Shown here piece after piece: positions 36,078-44,994 of a stretch of DNA of 64,000 nt. The translations under genes were made by a program, and so were the position numbers. The DNA comes from Xenophilus sp003671765 (lineage in GTDB: Bacteria; Pseudomonadota; Gammaproteobacteria; Burkholderiales; Burkholderiaceae_C), in assembly GCA_051414805.1 (NCBI GenBank), contig CP166702.1, forward strand, positions 1,736,001-1,800,000. The letters run 5' to 3'. Under the pieces are notes generated by a model that had not been told where the DNA came from, did no database searches, and saw nothing but the letters and a program-made list of their open reading frames with translations. Within the stretch, counting starts at the first letter, position 1. Each line of letters opens with the position of its first letter.

Positions 36078-36668
36078 TCAGGCGTTTGCGTCGCGTGCGG
36101 TCTTGAGCGCATTCGCCCACCACAGCAGGTCATCGATCAGCTTGCCAGCCTGGTCGTCCTGGGCCCTCAGCGCTGCCTCGATCTCGTCGGTCTTGCCCTG
36201 GAAGTGCGCAAAGATCGCCCCCACCGGGATGTGCACGGCGTTGCGGATGGGCGCCATCTGCAGTTCGATGGAGGTCTCGCGCAGTTGCTGCACTGCCCGG
36301 GCACCGCCCACGCTGCCCCAGCTCACGAAGCCGATCGGCTTGCGCTGCCACTCGGGATAGACCCAGTCCAGGGCATTCTTGAGCACGGCCGGGGCGCCGT
36401 GGTTGTATTCGGGCGTGGCGACGATGAAGGCGTCGGAACCGCCGATCTGCTCGGTCCAGCGGCGCACGGCCTCGTTCTCGTACGGCGGGCGTCCCGGAAT
36501 GCCCGGGAGCATGGCGCTGTCGAAGAACGGCAGGTCGTAGTCGCGCAGGTCCAGAACGCGCGTCGTCAGGCCGGGGCGTTGGTCCAGATGGTTCTTGATC
36601 CAGCGCGCGGGCGCTTCGGAGAAGCGGCCTTGGCGGGTGCTGCCGATGATGATGGAAACGGTGGTCAT
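36078..36668 (-). CDS. NADPH-dependent FMN reductase
   Basis: The 196-residue flavodoxin-like protein has GSTRQGRFSEAPARW, the FMN phosphate loop, and TPEYNHGAPAVLKNALDW, the standard flavin-binding motif. It would supply reduced flavin or reduce quinones. It is the first gene of the leftward operon; ATG 36668 follows a GGAGCC(C) region. Confidence 0.9.
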   Translation of the reverse strand: MTTVSIIIGSTRQGRFSEAPARWIKNHLDQRPGLTTRVLDLRDYDLPFFDSAMLPGIPGRPPYENEAVRRWTEQIGGSDAFIVATPEYNHGAPAVLKNALDWVYPEWQRKPIGFVSWGSVGGARAVQQLRETSIELQMAPIRNAVHIPVGAIFAHFQGKTDEIEAALRAQDDQAGKLIDDLLWWANALKTARDANA

Positions 36669-36833
36669 GGTGGGCTCCTGGGTGGGTGACGACGCGAACC
36701 TGCGCCGTTGAAGCCAACTTTAGAAATACATCGATGAAAGATAAATGTGGTGCAGTGAGATGCACTCGTTCAATAATCTTCGTAATCAACACTGCATTTC
36801 CACTGCCTGGCTTCGATGCATGGCAGTCACCTC

Positions 36834-37740
36834 ATGGACCTGAACGACATCGCACTGTTCGTCAACGTGGTGCGCGCAGGCAGCTTTGCCGAGGCGGGCC
36901 GCCGCCTGGGCATGCCTCCCAGCACGGCAAGCCGGCGTGTGCAGACGCTAGAAGCTGCCCTGGGCGCGCGATGCAGCGCACCACCCGGCGCCTGGTGCTG
37001 ACGGATGCGGGACGCAACTTCTTCGCGCGGTCTGCCGACCAAGTCGATGCACTCCTGCGCGCCGCGGACCAGATCGCCAGCGATGCCGACGAGGTGGCCG
37101 GCCGGGTCCGCGTTGGCGCGCTGGCTGACTTTTTCAACTGGTTCCCGGCCGACGCTGTGGCGCGTTTCACCGAAGCGCATCCGAAGGTGCGCCTGGAGTT
37201 CGAGCTGAACGACGCGCGCGTGGACCTCCTTGGCGAGGGCATCGATGTCGCCATGCGAGGGGCAGACCACGGCCCGTCGCTGATCGCGCGCAAGCTGGGA
37301 ACCAGCCGCGCGACTTTGGTGGCCAGTCCTGTCTACCTGGCAGCGCGCGGCCAGCCGGCACTCCCGCGCGACCTCGCGGCGCACGACTGCATCACCGCGC
37401 CCGCCCGCGGCGGTCCCAAAACGGTCTGGCGCCTGGCTGGACCGAGGGGCGCCGCGGCTCCGGTCGAGGTGGACGGCCCGTTTCAAGTAAATACAGCATC
37501 AGCGCAGCTGGCGGGGGCCCTCGCCGGGCTTGGCATTGCTTTGCTGCCTGCCGGGATGAGTGCGTCCCATCTGGCGGCTGGACGGTTGAAGAAGGTGCTG
37601 CCGGACTTCGCGACCGGAGCGATCGGAGTTCGACGCTGCGCCGGGCCCTTGAGATGCTCGCTGAGCAGGCCGCCCGCACACCGCAGGGCCACTGGGTCAA
37701 GGCGATTGGTGGCTGGCCTCCGGCGGCCGTTTGTAAGCTG
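36834..37740 (+). pseudogene. LysR-type regulator gene with frameshifts
   Basis: From ATG 36834 the frame gives a normal LysR helix-turn-helix (DLNDIALFVNVVRAGSFAEA, PPSTASRRVQTLEAALGAR). Near 36970 it shifts: one base appears lost, and the next frame continues MQRTTRRLVLTDAGRNFF and the substrate-binding domain to LPDFATGA near 37625. A third frame then holds STLRRALEMLAEQAAR. The regulator of the divergent oxidoreductase operon is thus probably inactive unless the shifts are sequencing errors. Confidence 0.85.
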
Positions 37741-37951
37741 CCTGAAAAATCTCGTTTGGTGGGTCGGGCGCCGGCGACAGCGGCTTCGCGGCGGCCCAGC
37801 AGCGCTTCAACCAAGGCGGCACGACCCTGCAACACGGCAGGGAGGCGATGGGGTCGCCAACTTCGCCGACTCGAAAGCCGCGGCGGCAAAACAGATCTTT
37901 GCAGAATTCAGCCCGTTCTTGCGCTGAACTCCACATCGATTAGCGCAGCAC

Positions 37952-39061
37952 TCAGCGAAGTCTAAGGATGCGCCGGGCGCCGTTCAGCACCACCAGGGCG
38001 ATGATGGTCCCAATCACAAGGTCTGGGTACGACGAGCCGGTCCAGGCGACCAGAACACCAGCAGCAATCACGCCGGCATTCGCAATGACATCGTTTGCCG
38101 AGAAGATGTAGCTCGCAGTCATGTGAGCGCCGCGGTCTCGCTTCTTTGCAATGAGCACCAGGCACGCAACGTTTGCGACCAGGGCAATCAGGCCCATGCC
38201 CATCATGAGAGCTGATTGCGGTTCACTGCCGAAAAGTGTTCGCCGCAGAACTTCGGAAAGTGCAAGGACCGCAAGTACGACCTGAAGCCAACCGGCGACG
38301 TGCGCAGCCTTGACCTTGAGCGCGGCAGTTCGTCCGACCGCATAGAGAGCAAGGCCGTACACGGCGGCGTCCGCGAACATGTCAAGCGAATCCGCGATAA
38401 GACCTGTCGATTGAGCAATTAAGCCCACCACCAGCTCGAGCAAGAACATCGCGCCATTGATACCCAGCAGTAGCTTGAGGGTCCGAGCTTCCGCTGCGTC
38501 ACCTTCCACATCCTGGGTGAATGCCTCGACCCGCGCCCCTTTCGTAGTTTCTAGTACGCGTGCGCCTAGGTTCAGTGGGACCAAGCGCGCCAACACCTGC
38601 TCGCTGGAGCCCGTGTGAACAACAGTCAGTTCTCGGGCTTTCAGGTCAAACCCGAGACTGTTGATTTCCGAAGCGTCCGCAAAGGCCATTCGGATGAGGT
38701 TCTCCTCCGAGGGACAGTCCATCTTGGGCACCGAGAAGCGTGTTTTCGACGCTCCGGCGGAGGGAGCGGACGAACTCCCGAGAAATGATGCCCCTAAATT
38801 CAGCGGCTCAAGTTTGGCAGTGATGGGACCTGGCTCCCCAGCATGCGCCACTTCTAGTCGCCGGTTAGCCAGGTCGAAGTTCAGCGCACCGATACCGGGC
38901 ACGCCGCTCAAGGCCATGCGGATGAGGTTCTCCTCGGAAGGGCAGTCCATCTTAGGGATGGAGTACGTACTCGTGCGTGCGGCCACGTTCGAGGGTGGCG
39001 TGTCCGACGAGAGCTGCGACGCGCACGCGCCTGCGCAGCTGTTGCTTTGACATGTGCTCAT
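37952..39061 (-). CDS. CDF-family cation exporter with two N-terminal metal-binding domains
   Basis: The 369-residue protein starts with a Cys-containing tail (MSTCQSNSCAGAC). Two HMA-like domains follow, each with KMDCPSEENLIRMA (about residues 37-50 and 113-126) and about 75 residues long. A CDF transporter of six hydrophobic segments (about 190-365) comes next, with GLIADSLDMFADA and IFSANDVIANAG at the zinc-site positions. It pumps divalent metal out of the cytoplasm. It is divergent from a PbrR/CadR gene, which probably controls it. Confidence 0.9.
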   Translation of the reverse strand: MSTCQSNSCAGACASQLSSDTPPSNVAARTSTYSIPKMDCPSEENLIRMALSGVPGIGALNFDLANRRLEVAHAGEPGPITAKLEPLNLGASFLGSSSAPSAGASKTRFSVPKMDCPSEENLIRMAFADASEINSLGFDLKARELTVVHTGSSEQVLARLVPLNLGARVLETTKGARVEAFTQDVEGDAAEARTLKLLLGINGAMFLLELVVGLIAQSTGLIADSLDMFADAAVYGLALYAVGRTAALKVKAAHVAGWLQVVLAVLALSEVLRRTLFGSEPQSALMMGMGLIALVANVACLVLIAKKRDRGAHMTASYIFSANDVIANAGVIAAGVLVAWTGSSYPDLVIGTIIALVVLNGARRILRLR

Positions 39062-39067
39062 GGCAGC

Positions 39068-39098
39068 ATTTGAAACCCTCCAGCAGGTGTAGAGTCAA
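39068..39098 (-). promoter_or_regulatory. PbrR/CadR-type operator-promoter of the CDF exporter
   Basis: On the minus strand TTGACT is followed by a long spacer of 19 bases and TCAAAT, the stretched spacing typical of MerR-family promoters. The spacer contains CTACACC...GGAGGGT, which with the -35 gives TTGACTCTA-N9-GAGGGT, very like the known lead/cadmium regulator site. It lies in the 57-bp gap between the divergent exporter and regulator genes. Confidence 0.85.
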
Positions 39099-39118
39099 GT
39101 GGCAGGAGGTCGATCCGG

Positions 39119-39532
39119 ATGAAGATTGGTGAACTCGCGCTGACAACTGGTTGTTCGGTGCCTACTATTCGGTATTACGAGGCCGAGGGATTGCTACAGG
39201 CGCCGGCCCGCACCGCGAGCAACTACCGTGAGTACGGGGCCCAACACGCCGATAGGCTTGCCTTTATTCTTCGATGCCGCTCGCTCGACATGTCACACGA
39301 GGAGATTCGAGTGCTGTTGTCCCTCCAGGACGAGCCCGGCAAGCCATGCGACGAGGTCAACGCCCTGCTCGATGCACACGTCCGGCTGGTGGAGCAGCGC
39401 ATAGTGCAGTTGACAGCTCTGCGTAAGCAGCTCCAAGCCATCCGCAGCACCTGCGCGGGTGGCGTATGCATTGGGGACTGCGGTGCTCTCGAGTCCCTCC
39501 GCTCGGCGACGGGAACCAGCCTCCCCGTTTAG
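39119..39532 (+). CDS. PbrR/CadR-type MerR-family metal sensor
   Basis: The 137-residue protein begins MKIGELALTTGCSVPTIRYY, the MerR winged helix. The effector part has Cys77 (GKPCDEVN), Cys112, Cys117 and Cys121 (TCAGGVCIGDC), the cysteine set of lead/cadmium sensors. It would twist the 19-bp-spaced promoter at 39068-39098 into an active form when loaded with metal. Lead or cadmium cannot be separated by eye. Confidence 0.92.
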   Translation: MKIGELALTTGCSVPTIRYYEAEGLLQAPARTASNYREYGAQHADRLAFILRCRSLDMSHEEIRVLLSLQDEPGKPCDEVNALLDAHVRLVEQRIVQLTALRKQLQAIRSTCAGGVCIGDCGALESLRSATGTSLPV

Positions 39533-39552
39533 ACACGAGGAAAGGGGGCTAC

Positions 39553-39576
39553 ACCCTCAAGCAGGGTGAGGGTCAA
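39553..39576. promoter_or_regulatory. Second PbrR/CadR-type operator before the PbrT-like gene
   Basis: ACCCTCAAGCAGGGTGAGGG followed by TCAA resembles the exporter operator: read on the minus strand, both have TTGAC, CT, CTGCT and AGGGT at the same spacing. The site lies between the regulator stop and the PbrT-like ATG, 80 bp upstream of it. The -35-like end points leftward, away from that gene, so its use is unclear. Confidence 0.6.
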
Positions 39577-39656
39577 GAAACTTCCTTAGGGCTGCCCAGG
39601 CACTGCGACGCGCCGACGAAACTAGAATTGGTCGCATTCTCATTTGCGCAGCTCCT

Positions 39657-41576
39657 ATGTTTTGTCGCCTTCGCGCCCTGCTCGGCGGGCTATTCGCACT
39701 AGCTTTCCTTATTGCAACAACCGCCCATGCTGCAGAAGCGGACGTCCGGCGCGTCTGGCAGCTCCTCGACTACTTGGCTGTGGACTATGGGGGAGCGGTC
39801 AAAGACGGTGCAGTCGTCAGCGAATCCGAGTACGGGGAGATGCAGGAGTTTGCAAAGACGAGCCAAGAAAAACTGGCAGCACTCGAGCCGCACCCAGAGC
39901 GAGCAGCGCTCGTAAGTGAAGCGCAGGCGCTCTCTGGCGCCATCAACGCGAAGAAGAGCCCAGAGGAGGTCGCAGGCTTGGCCAAGTCGCTGGCGAATCA
40001 TCTGCTTGCGGTTTACCCAGTTCCATCGGCGCCCGCCACGCCGCCGAAGATGGGCGAGGTCGCATCGCTCTACCAAGCACAGTGCGCCGCATGCCACGGA
40101 GCAACGGGGAACGGCGATGGACCGGCTGGCCTCCGACTCCAGCCGCGGCCTGTCGCATTCACGGACAAGGAGCGTGCCCGCGAACGAAGCATTTTCGCAC
40201 TCTATCAGGTGTTGAGCCAGGGCATTGAAGGTACGGCTATGCCCAGCTTCGCGGCCCTTGCTGAAGCCGACCGCTGGGCTCTGGCGTTCTACCTCGGACA
40301 GTTTGCCCATGACAAATCGGATGTTGTCTCTGGCGAGAAGGTCTGGCGCGACAATCCTGAGGTTCGGGCCCAACTGACCGGTCTGGATGTTCTCTCGCGT
40401 ACGGCCGAGGCAGATTTGGCGAAGACCGTGGGCGAAAAGCCAGCACGGCTGGCGATGGCCTACCTCCAGGCTCACCCAGAAGCCGTAGTCGAAAGCCGCG
40501 CACTGAGCTTCGAGGTGGCCCGCCAAAAACTCGCCCAAAGCCTCGAAGCCGCGCGCAGTGGAGATGTTGGCCGGGCGAAGGACCTCGCTCTGTCCTCCTA
40601 TCTGGACGGCGTTGAACCAATCGAGCCGACGCTCGCTGCAAGAGACCGAGACCTTCTTGCCCGCATCGAAACGGCCATGGGCAAGTACCGCTCCTTGATA
40701 GCGGCCAAGGCGGCCCAGCCAGAGCTGCAGGCCCAAGCTGAACACATCAACGGGCTCTTTAAAGAGGGTGACACGCTCCTGGGCTCTAGTGCGGATTCGA
40801 CAGCAGCCTTTGTCGGTAGCTTCACTATTCTGCTTCGGGAGGGCCTGGAATCTTTGCTGGTGGTGGTGGCCATGGTCGCCTTTCTACGCAAAGCGGAGCG
40901 GCAGGACATGCTGCGGTATGTCCACACTGGCTGGGTGGGCGCCTTGGCGCTAGGCGTTGTGACCTGGGCAGTTGCGACTTACCTGGTCAGCATCAGCGGA
41001 GCCAATCGCGAAGTCACTGAAGGCCTTTCATCCTTGTTCGCTGCCCTTGTACTTCTGAGTGTTGGCATGTGGATGCATCAGAAGAGCATGGCCGGGATGT
41101 GGCAGAAGTACATTCACGACAAGCTGTCGGCCGCGCTCAACAAGAAATCGGCCTGGTTCATGTTTGGCCTGTCGTTCATCGCGGTTTACCGTGAAGTGTT
41201 TGAAACCATCCTCTTCTACGCCGCGCTCTGGGAGCAAGGAAACCACGGGGCCGTGCTTGGCGGCTTGGTGGTCGGCCTGGTGGTGTTGGTTGCGGTGGCA
41301 TTCGCACTCCTGAGATTCAGTGCTCGTCTTCCCATCGGCAAGTTCTTCTCGTGGAGCTCCATGTTGGTTGCTGTGCTGGCGGTGGTGTTGACCGGCAAGG
41401 GGGTGGCCGCACTCCAAGAGGCAGGTTGGATTGGCGCGCACGCCCTCAATACGCCGCGCATCGACATCCTGGGCGTGTCCCCATCCGCGCAGGCTCTGGG
41501 CGCGCAAGTTATGGTCGCCACCATCATCGTTCTTGGATTCGCCATGAACGCGCGAGCGGCCAGACGGACGTCTTAG
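39657..41576 (+). CDS. pbrT: PbrT-like metal permease: cytochrome c domain fused to FTR1
   Basis: The 639-residue protein has a signal peptide (1-26). A helical periplasmic part carries one c-type haem motif CAACH (143-147), then a second helical stretch. From about 385 a seven-TM FTR1 permease has REGLE at 394-398 and REVFE at 512-516, the two metal-transport motifs. This architecture is that of PbrT, the lead-uptake protein of pbr operons. Its place beside a PbrR-like gene supports the name. The substrate could also be iron. Confidence 0.88.
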   Translation: MFCRLRALLGGLFALAFLIATTAHAAEADVRRVWQLLDYLAVDYGGAVKDGAVVSESEYGEMQEFAKTSQEKLAALEPHPERAALVSEAQALSGAINAKKSPEEVAGLAKSLANHLLAVYPVPSAPATPPKMGEVASLYQAQCAACHGATGNGDGPAGLRLQPRPVAFTDKERARERSIFALYQVLSQGIEGTAMPSFAALAEADRWALAFYLGQFAHDKSDVVSGEKVWRDNPEVRAQLTGLDVLSRTAEADLAKTVGEKPARLAMAYLQAHPEAVVESRALSFEVARQKLAQSLEAARSGDVGRAKDLALSSYLDGVEPIEPTLAARDRDLLARIETAMGKYRSLIAAKAAQPELQAQAEHINGLFKEGDTLLGSSADSTAAFVGSFTILLREGLESLLVVVAMVAFLRKAERQDMLRYVHTGWVGALALGVVTWAVATYLVSISGANREVTEGLSSLFAALVLLSVGMWMHQKSMAGMWQKYIHDKLSAALNKKSAWFMFGLSFIAVYREVFETILFYAALWEQGNHGAVLGGLVVGLVVLVAVAFALLRFSARLPIGKFFSWSSMLVAVLAVVLTGKGVAALQEAGWIGAHALNTPRIDILGVSPSAQALGAQVMVATIIVLGFAMNARAARRTS

Positions 41577-42006
41577 CGCTTGCTGGCTGGGGCCTGAGAC
41601 CACTGCCGCCGCCCGCGCGGGAATTGTGTAGGCGGCCGCGAAGTCTTGACATGGCCCGACCTTGACCTTCATCAAGTCCCGACGTCGTTTCCGGCGTATG
41701 TTTGGCTTTGCACGTGGCTCGCCCAAACGCGCGCAGATGAACAGCCGCATATTGGGGCCGGAATGCCGCACGTCCGAGTCTTGACGGCGCTCTCAAGCCG
41801 ACTACGAAGGGAATTGCTATGCGGAGTACAACGGTCCTCGCCACCCCGAATCGACCGGGTACGGCTTCCCTAACTCAACGACAATATTTCGATAGGCCCA
41901 GTAACCGAGAACGCAAGAAGTAGTCCGGAAGCGTCTGAGTTGCGCTCGTTTGGATCCTAGAGGGATCACCGTCGTGCGCCGAGCAAGTCCTCCCCGAACC
42001 TTTTCT
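41577..42006. other. 430-bp stretch without gene
   Basis: No open frame here has a ribosome binding site or a recognisable motif. A TTGACA at 41646-41651 is present but no matching -10. It is probably junction sequence between the lead locus and the dnaE2 fragment. Confidence 0.5.
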
Positions 42007-42597
42007 TCACGTGTCGTTGAAATCGGTGGCGTCCCACCGGTGGGATGCCTCCCCCTGCACCGGCTCCTCCAGCGTGCTCTTCCAGTCGCTCACCGTGACG
42101 TCCACCGGCCGCACCACCACGCCGTGCTCTCTGACATCGCGCGCGAGCTGCGCCGGCGCATAGAAGCCCATCGGCTGGCTGTTCAGCAGGCCCGCAAGAA
42201 GTGCGTCCGGGTGGTGGCGCTTGATCCAGCAGCTCACGTAGGCCAGCAGCCCGAAGCTCGCGGCGTGGCTTTCCGGAAACCCGTAGCTGCCTAAGCCTTC
42301 CACCAGCTTGGCGATACGATCCGCGAAGTCCTGCGTGTAGCCCTTGGCCAGCATGCGTTTCACCAGTTTCTGCTGGTGCGGCTCTAGCCCGCCCCGACGC
42401 CGCCAGGCGCCCATGGCCCGGCGCAGTTGATCGGCTTCCCCGGCCGTGAAATCCGCCGCTAGCATGGCGATCTGCATCACCTGTTCCTGGAAGAGCGGCA
42501 CACCCAGGGTGCGCTCGGTGGCGGTCTTGATGTCCTCGCTGGGGTACTCGATCGCTTCTTCGCCGGCGCGCCGGCGTAGCTAGGGGTGGACCATGCG
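42007..42597 (-). pseudogene. Internal fragment of error-prone DNA polymerase dnaE2
   Basis: The minus-strand frame reads MVHP, an amber stop, LRRRAGEEAIEYPSEDIKTA, then LGVPLFQEQVMQIAMLAA, RRAMGAWRRRGGL, GSYGFPESHAASFGLLAY and SCWIKRHHPDALLAGLLNSQ. This is the palm-to-fingers part of the DnaE2/ImuC polymerase. Both ends are missing and the tail stops at ATDFNDT. Only about 190 of some 1050 residues remain. No imuA or imuB gene is nearby. Confidence 0.9.
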
Positions 42598-42868
42598 TAG
42601 GGAGGCGCATGGCGATCAAGCAACTACCGCAAGGGGTTGCCCCGCCCGGAACTGCACAAACGCAGCGCGGAAGCGAGGGCGATGCTGGAAGCATTGGCCC
42701 GTTGAGGACCTTGCGCCCCCTGCATAAACCGGAGCGTGCAGAGCGATCCATTCCAGAAAGGGGGTGCGGTCGACCGAGGCAAAATGTCGAGCCTCAAGCG
42801 CTGGCGGGAGGGCTGCCATCTGCGCTTTTGTGGTTGCCGCGCCGCAGGCGCTTCGCTAGAACGATGAG

Positions 42869-43381
42869 ATGACCAACATCACTGACCCGAAGCCGGCGAT
42901 CCATGCCGAGCTGCAGCGCATCGAGGAAGACTGCATCCACTCCGGCAAGGCGCATTTCAACGCTGGTATTCGCTGGGCGAAGTATCACTACGGCCTTGGC
43001 ATTCCATCGGTGGTCCTGAGTGCACTAGCCGGCCTTGCGTTCTTCAAGGACTTTCCTGAGGTGGCAGGTGTCATGTCCGGCATTGTTGCGATCCTTACGG
43101 CACTGATCACCTTTTTAAAGCCCTCCGAGCGTTCGGCCTCACACAAAAATAGCGGCGACCAATACCTCTCGCTGCGCAATGACGCGCGGGTGTTCCGCGA
43201 AATCAAGCTGCCCGCCGCGCTGGATGAGCAGGCAGCTATCGACGGGCTTGATGAGTTCACCAAACGCCGCAACGAGCTGAACCAGGCAAGCGCCCAGTTC
43301 TCGCAGGGCGATTTCGAAAAGGCGCGGAAAGGTATTGATGCCGGAGAAGCTGAGCATCGCGTCGACCGGAGCATTCCCTAA
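42869..43381 (+). CDS. SLATT-domain two-TM effector of CBASS-like system
   Basis: The 170-residue protein has a helical N-terminus, two TM helices at about 43-59 and 65-83 separated by a short charged loop, and a long amphipathic C-terminal helical region. This is the SLATT layout (SMODS and SLOG-associated 2TM), known as a membrane effector beside nucleotide-messenger synthases. On activation such proteins are thought to damage the inner membrane and stop phage spread. Its stop overlaps the start of the synthase gene (TAATG). Confidence 0.82.
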   Translation: MTNITDPKPAIHAELQRIEEDCIHSGKAHFNAGIRWAKYHYGLGIPSVVLSALAGLAFFKDFPEVAGVMSGIVAILTALITFLKPSERSASHKNSGDQYLSLRNDARVFREIKLPAALDEQAAIDGLDEFTKRRNELNQASAQFSQGDFEKARKGIDAGEAEHRVDRSIP

Positions 43382-44157
43382 TGTCCGTCATTTCGTATCT
43401 GGACGCTCGTGCTAGCGGTGCAGTCCTGTCAACAGATGAACAGAGCTCGATCAATACATCGATCGCCACGATCAACACGCGCCTGACCAGTTACTTCGGG
43501 ACGGCACTCAGCGCGCAGCTGAGGTTTGGCTCTTCAACACGCGGAACCATCCTGCCACGGCGGATGGACGCGCACTCCGACATCGACTACATGGTCGTAT
43601 TCGCGCAAGGCGGCGCGACGCCCCAGACCTATCTTGATCGCCTGCGACGGTTTGCAGAGCAGTATTACTCCACCTCTGATATCAAGCAGTCGTCACCAAG
43701 CCTGGTCCTGCAGCTCAACCACATCAAGTTCGATCTGGTCCCGGCCCTGAGCGTCTGGGGAACGACGTACCAGATCCCGAACGGCCCCATCGCCTGGAAG
43801 AACACCGATCCGAACGACTTCAACGGTCAGTTGGACGCGCTGAACCAGAAGGAGATGTACAAGATCAAGCCGATGATCCGACTCCTCAAGTACTGGAACG
43901 CGGAAGCCGGCTACGTCTACGATGCCTACAGTCTCGAGAAGTACGTCGTCAGCCTCTCGTATTACGGCGTCATCAACATCCGCGACTACCTCTTCACGGC
44001 GTTCGACACCCTGTATCTTGGCAGCGAGCAGGCGCAATGGCGCAAGGACAAGTTGCAGCGCGCGAAAGACATCATTGCGGAAGTCCGCTCGCTGGAGCGC
44101 GACGGCTACCCCAACCTTGCTGAAGCCGAAGTGAAGAAGCTGATACCAGCCGGCTAG
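43381..44157 (+). CDS. SMODS/CD-NTase-family cyclic oligonucleotide synthase
   Basis: The 258-residue protein has the nucleotidyltransferase core: FGSSTRGT with Gly50-Ser51, SDIDYMVVF with Asp67 and Asp69, and KFDLVPA with Asp118, completing the metal-binding triad. A helical C-terminal domain (about 155-258) matches the OAS-type lid. CD-NTases make cyclic di- or trinucleotides on phage infection. Translational coupling to a SLATT effector makes a minimal type I CBASS. The messenger cannot be read from sequence. Confidence 0.85.
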   Translation: MSVISYLDARASGAVLSTDEQSSINTSIATINTRLTSYFGTALSAQLRFGSSTRGTILPRRMDAHSDIDYMVVFAQGGATPQTYLDRLRRFAEQYYSTSDIKQSSPSLVLQLNHIKFDLVPALSVWGTTYQIPNGPIAWKNTDPNDFNGQLDALNQKEMYKIKPMIRLLKYWNAEAGYVYDAYSLEKYVVSLSYYGVINIRDYLFTAFDTLYLGSEQAQWRKDKLQRAKDIIAEVRSLERDGYPNLAEAEVKKLIPAG

Positions 44158-44159
44158 GC

Positions 44160-44748
44160 CTAAGCTTTGGGTCGTTTGAGTCGACCGCCCTGCGTGTCCA
44201 TTCGGCGAAGATCTTCGCGAATGCGCAGTACCTCGCCCGCGATTGCCGGTACGTTGAAGCGTTTGCCAAGCAGCTCGAACTCGCCGGTGTCGACAAAGTA
44301 GCCGCGAAAAAGATGGAGTGGCACACCGCTTAGTGGCGGCATCGGCCCGACATACTCCGGGATGATCTGACCGACGAGTCCTTCCTCGATGTAGAAGTCG
44401 AGTTTCTCGTCGAAGTGTTGGATCGCGTTGCGAAGTTCACGCGGCTTGAGCGCGCTGTCATCACCGATCTCGAACGCGTCTCGCAATTGAGCTCCCCGCC
44501 AGTGGTGCTTCTTGTCGACCGGCCAGAAATAGCGCGATAGCCCGCAGCGTGGATGACAAGATTCTGCAGGTGGCCGAGCAGATAGTGCACCGGCAGAGCG
44601 CCGGCCGGGTCATCGGGCGAGTTGTCGACGACGACACGCATCACGGCATTGATCTGCTCGATCGAAGCAGCAGCGGCATTGGCGTTGAAGAGCATGCTCT
44701 GGATGTAGAACGCCTCATATGGCGGCCATATTTTTTGGTGTTCTGCAT
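44160..44748 (-). pseudogene. Frameshifted gene with HEPN-like RNxxxH motif, convergent to CBASS
   Basis: Three minus-strand frames join. The likely ATG at 44748 is followed by MQNTKK. A shift at an A6 run near 44730 leads to PYEAFYIQSMLFNANAAAA. A second shift near 44545 leads to SRYFWPVDKKHHW and RDAFEIGDDSALKPRELRNAIQHFDEKLD, ending in a 60-residue beta-like tail. RNAIQH fits the R-x4-H motif of HEPN ribonucleases within a helical context. It ends 3 bp from the synthase stop. Either a decayed defence gene or two sequencing errors. Confidence 0.65.
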
Positions 44749-44839
44749 TCGATGTCTTCCGTGCTTCGATCCTGACCTCAGCTCAGCTTGCTCGTGGCGC
44801 AAGCATCATCCGCTAGCGAGTCTGACCGGCCAATCCCGA

Positions 44840-44859
44840 AGATTACAAACATGTAATCT
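44840..44859. promoter_or_regulatory. Palindromic CzcR-type operator upstream of czcD
   Basis: AGATTACA-AACA-TGTAATCT is a perfect inverted repeat of 8 + 4 + 8 bases, the form of OmpR-family metal regulator boxes. Two degenerate copies lie before czcR (57504) and before a DUF4148 gene (58057). Confidence 0.75.
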
Positions 44860-44994
44860 GGCCGTTATCTCGGCAGCGGCCTGAGTGCCTACGATGGCGA
44901 TCGGCAGCCCGTAGGGGTCAGCAGCTCTTCGGCGTTGATCGCCTGTGCCGTGCCAACAGTCCGCCTCACCAAAAAATCTACACACCAACCCATC

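Noticed and set aside
37697..37936. Small minus-strand frame with AEFCKDLFCRRGFRVGE
   Set aside because: No ribosome binding site, no domain, and it overlaps debris after the LysR gene. I could not decide whether it is a relic of something, so it was not listed.
42609..42872. Plus-strand frame before the SLATT gene
   Set aside because: No family resemblance. Another frame in the same place ends in a helical LHKRSAEARAMLEALAR, perhaps the tail of a lost gene, but neither has enough support.
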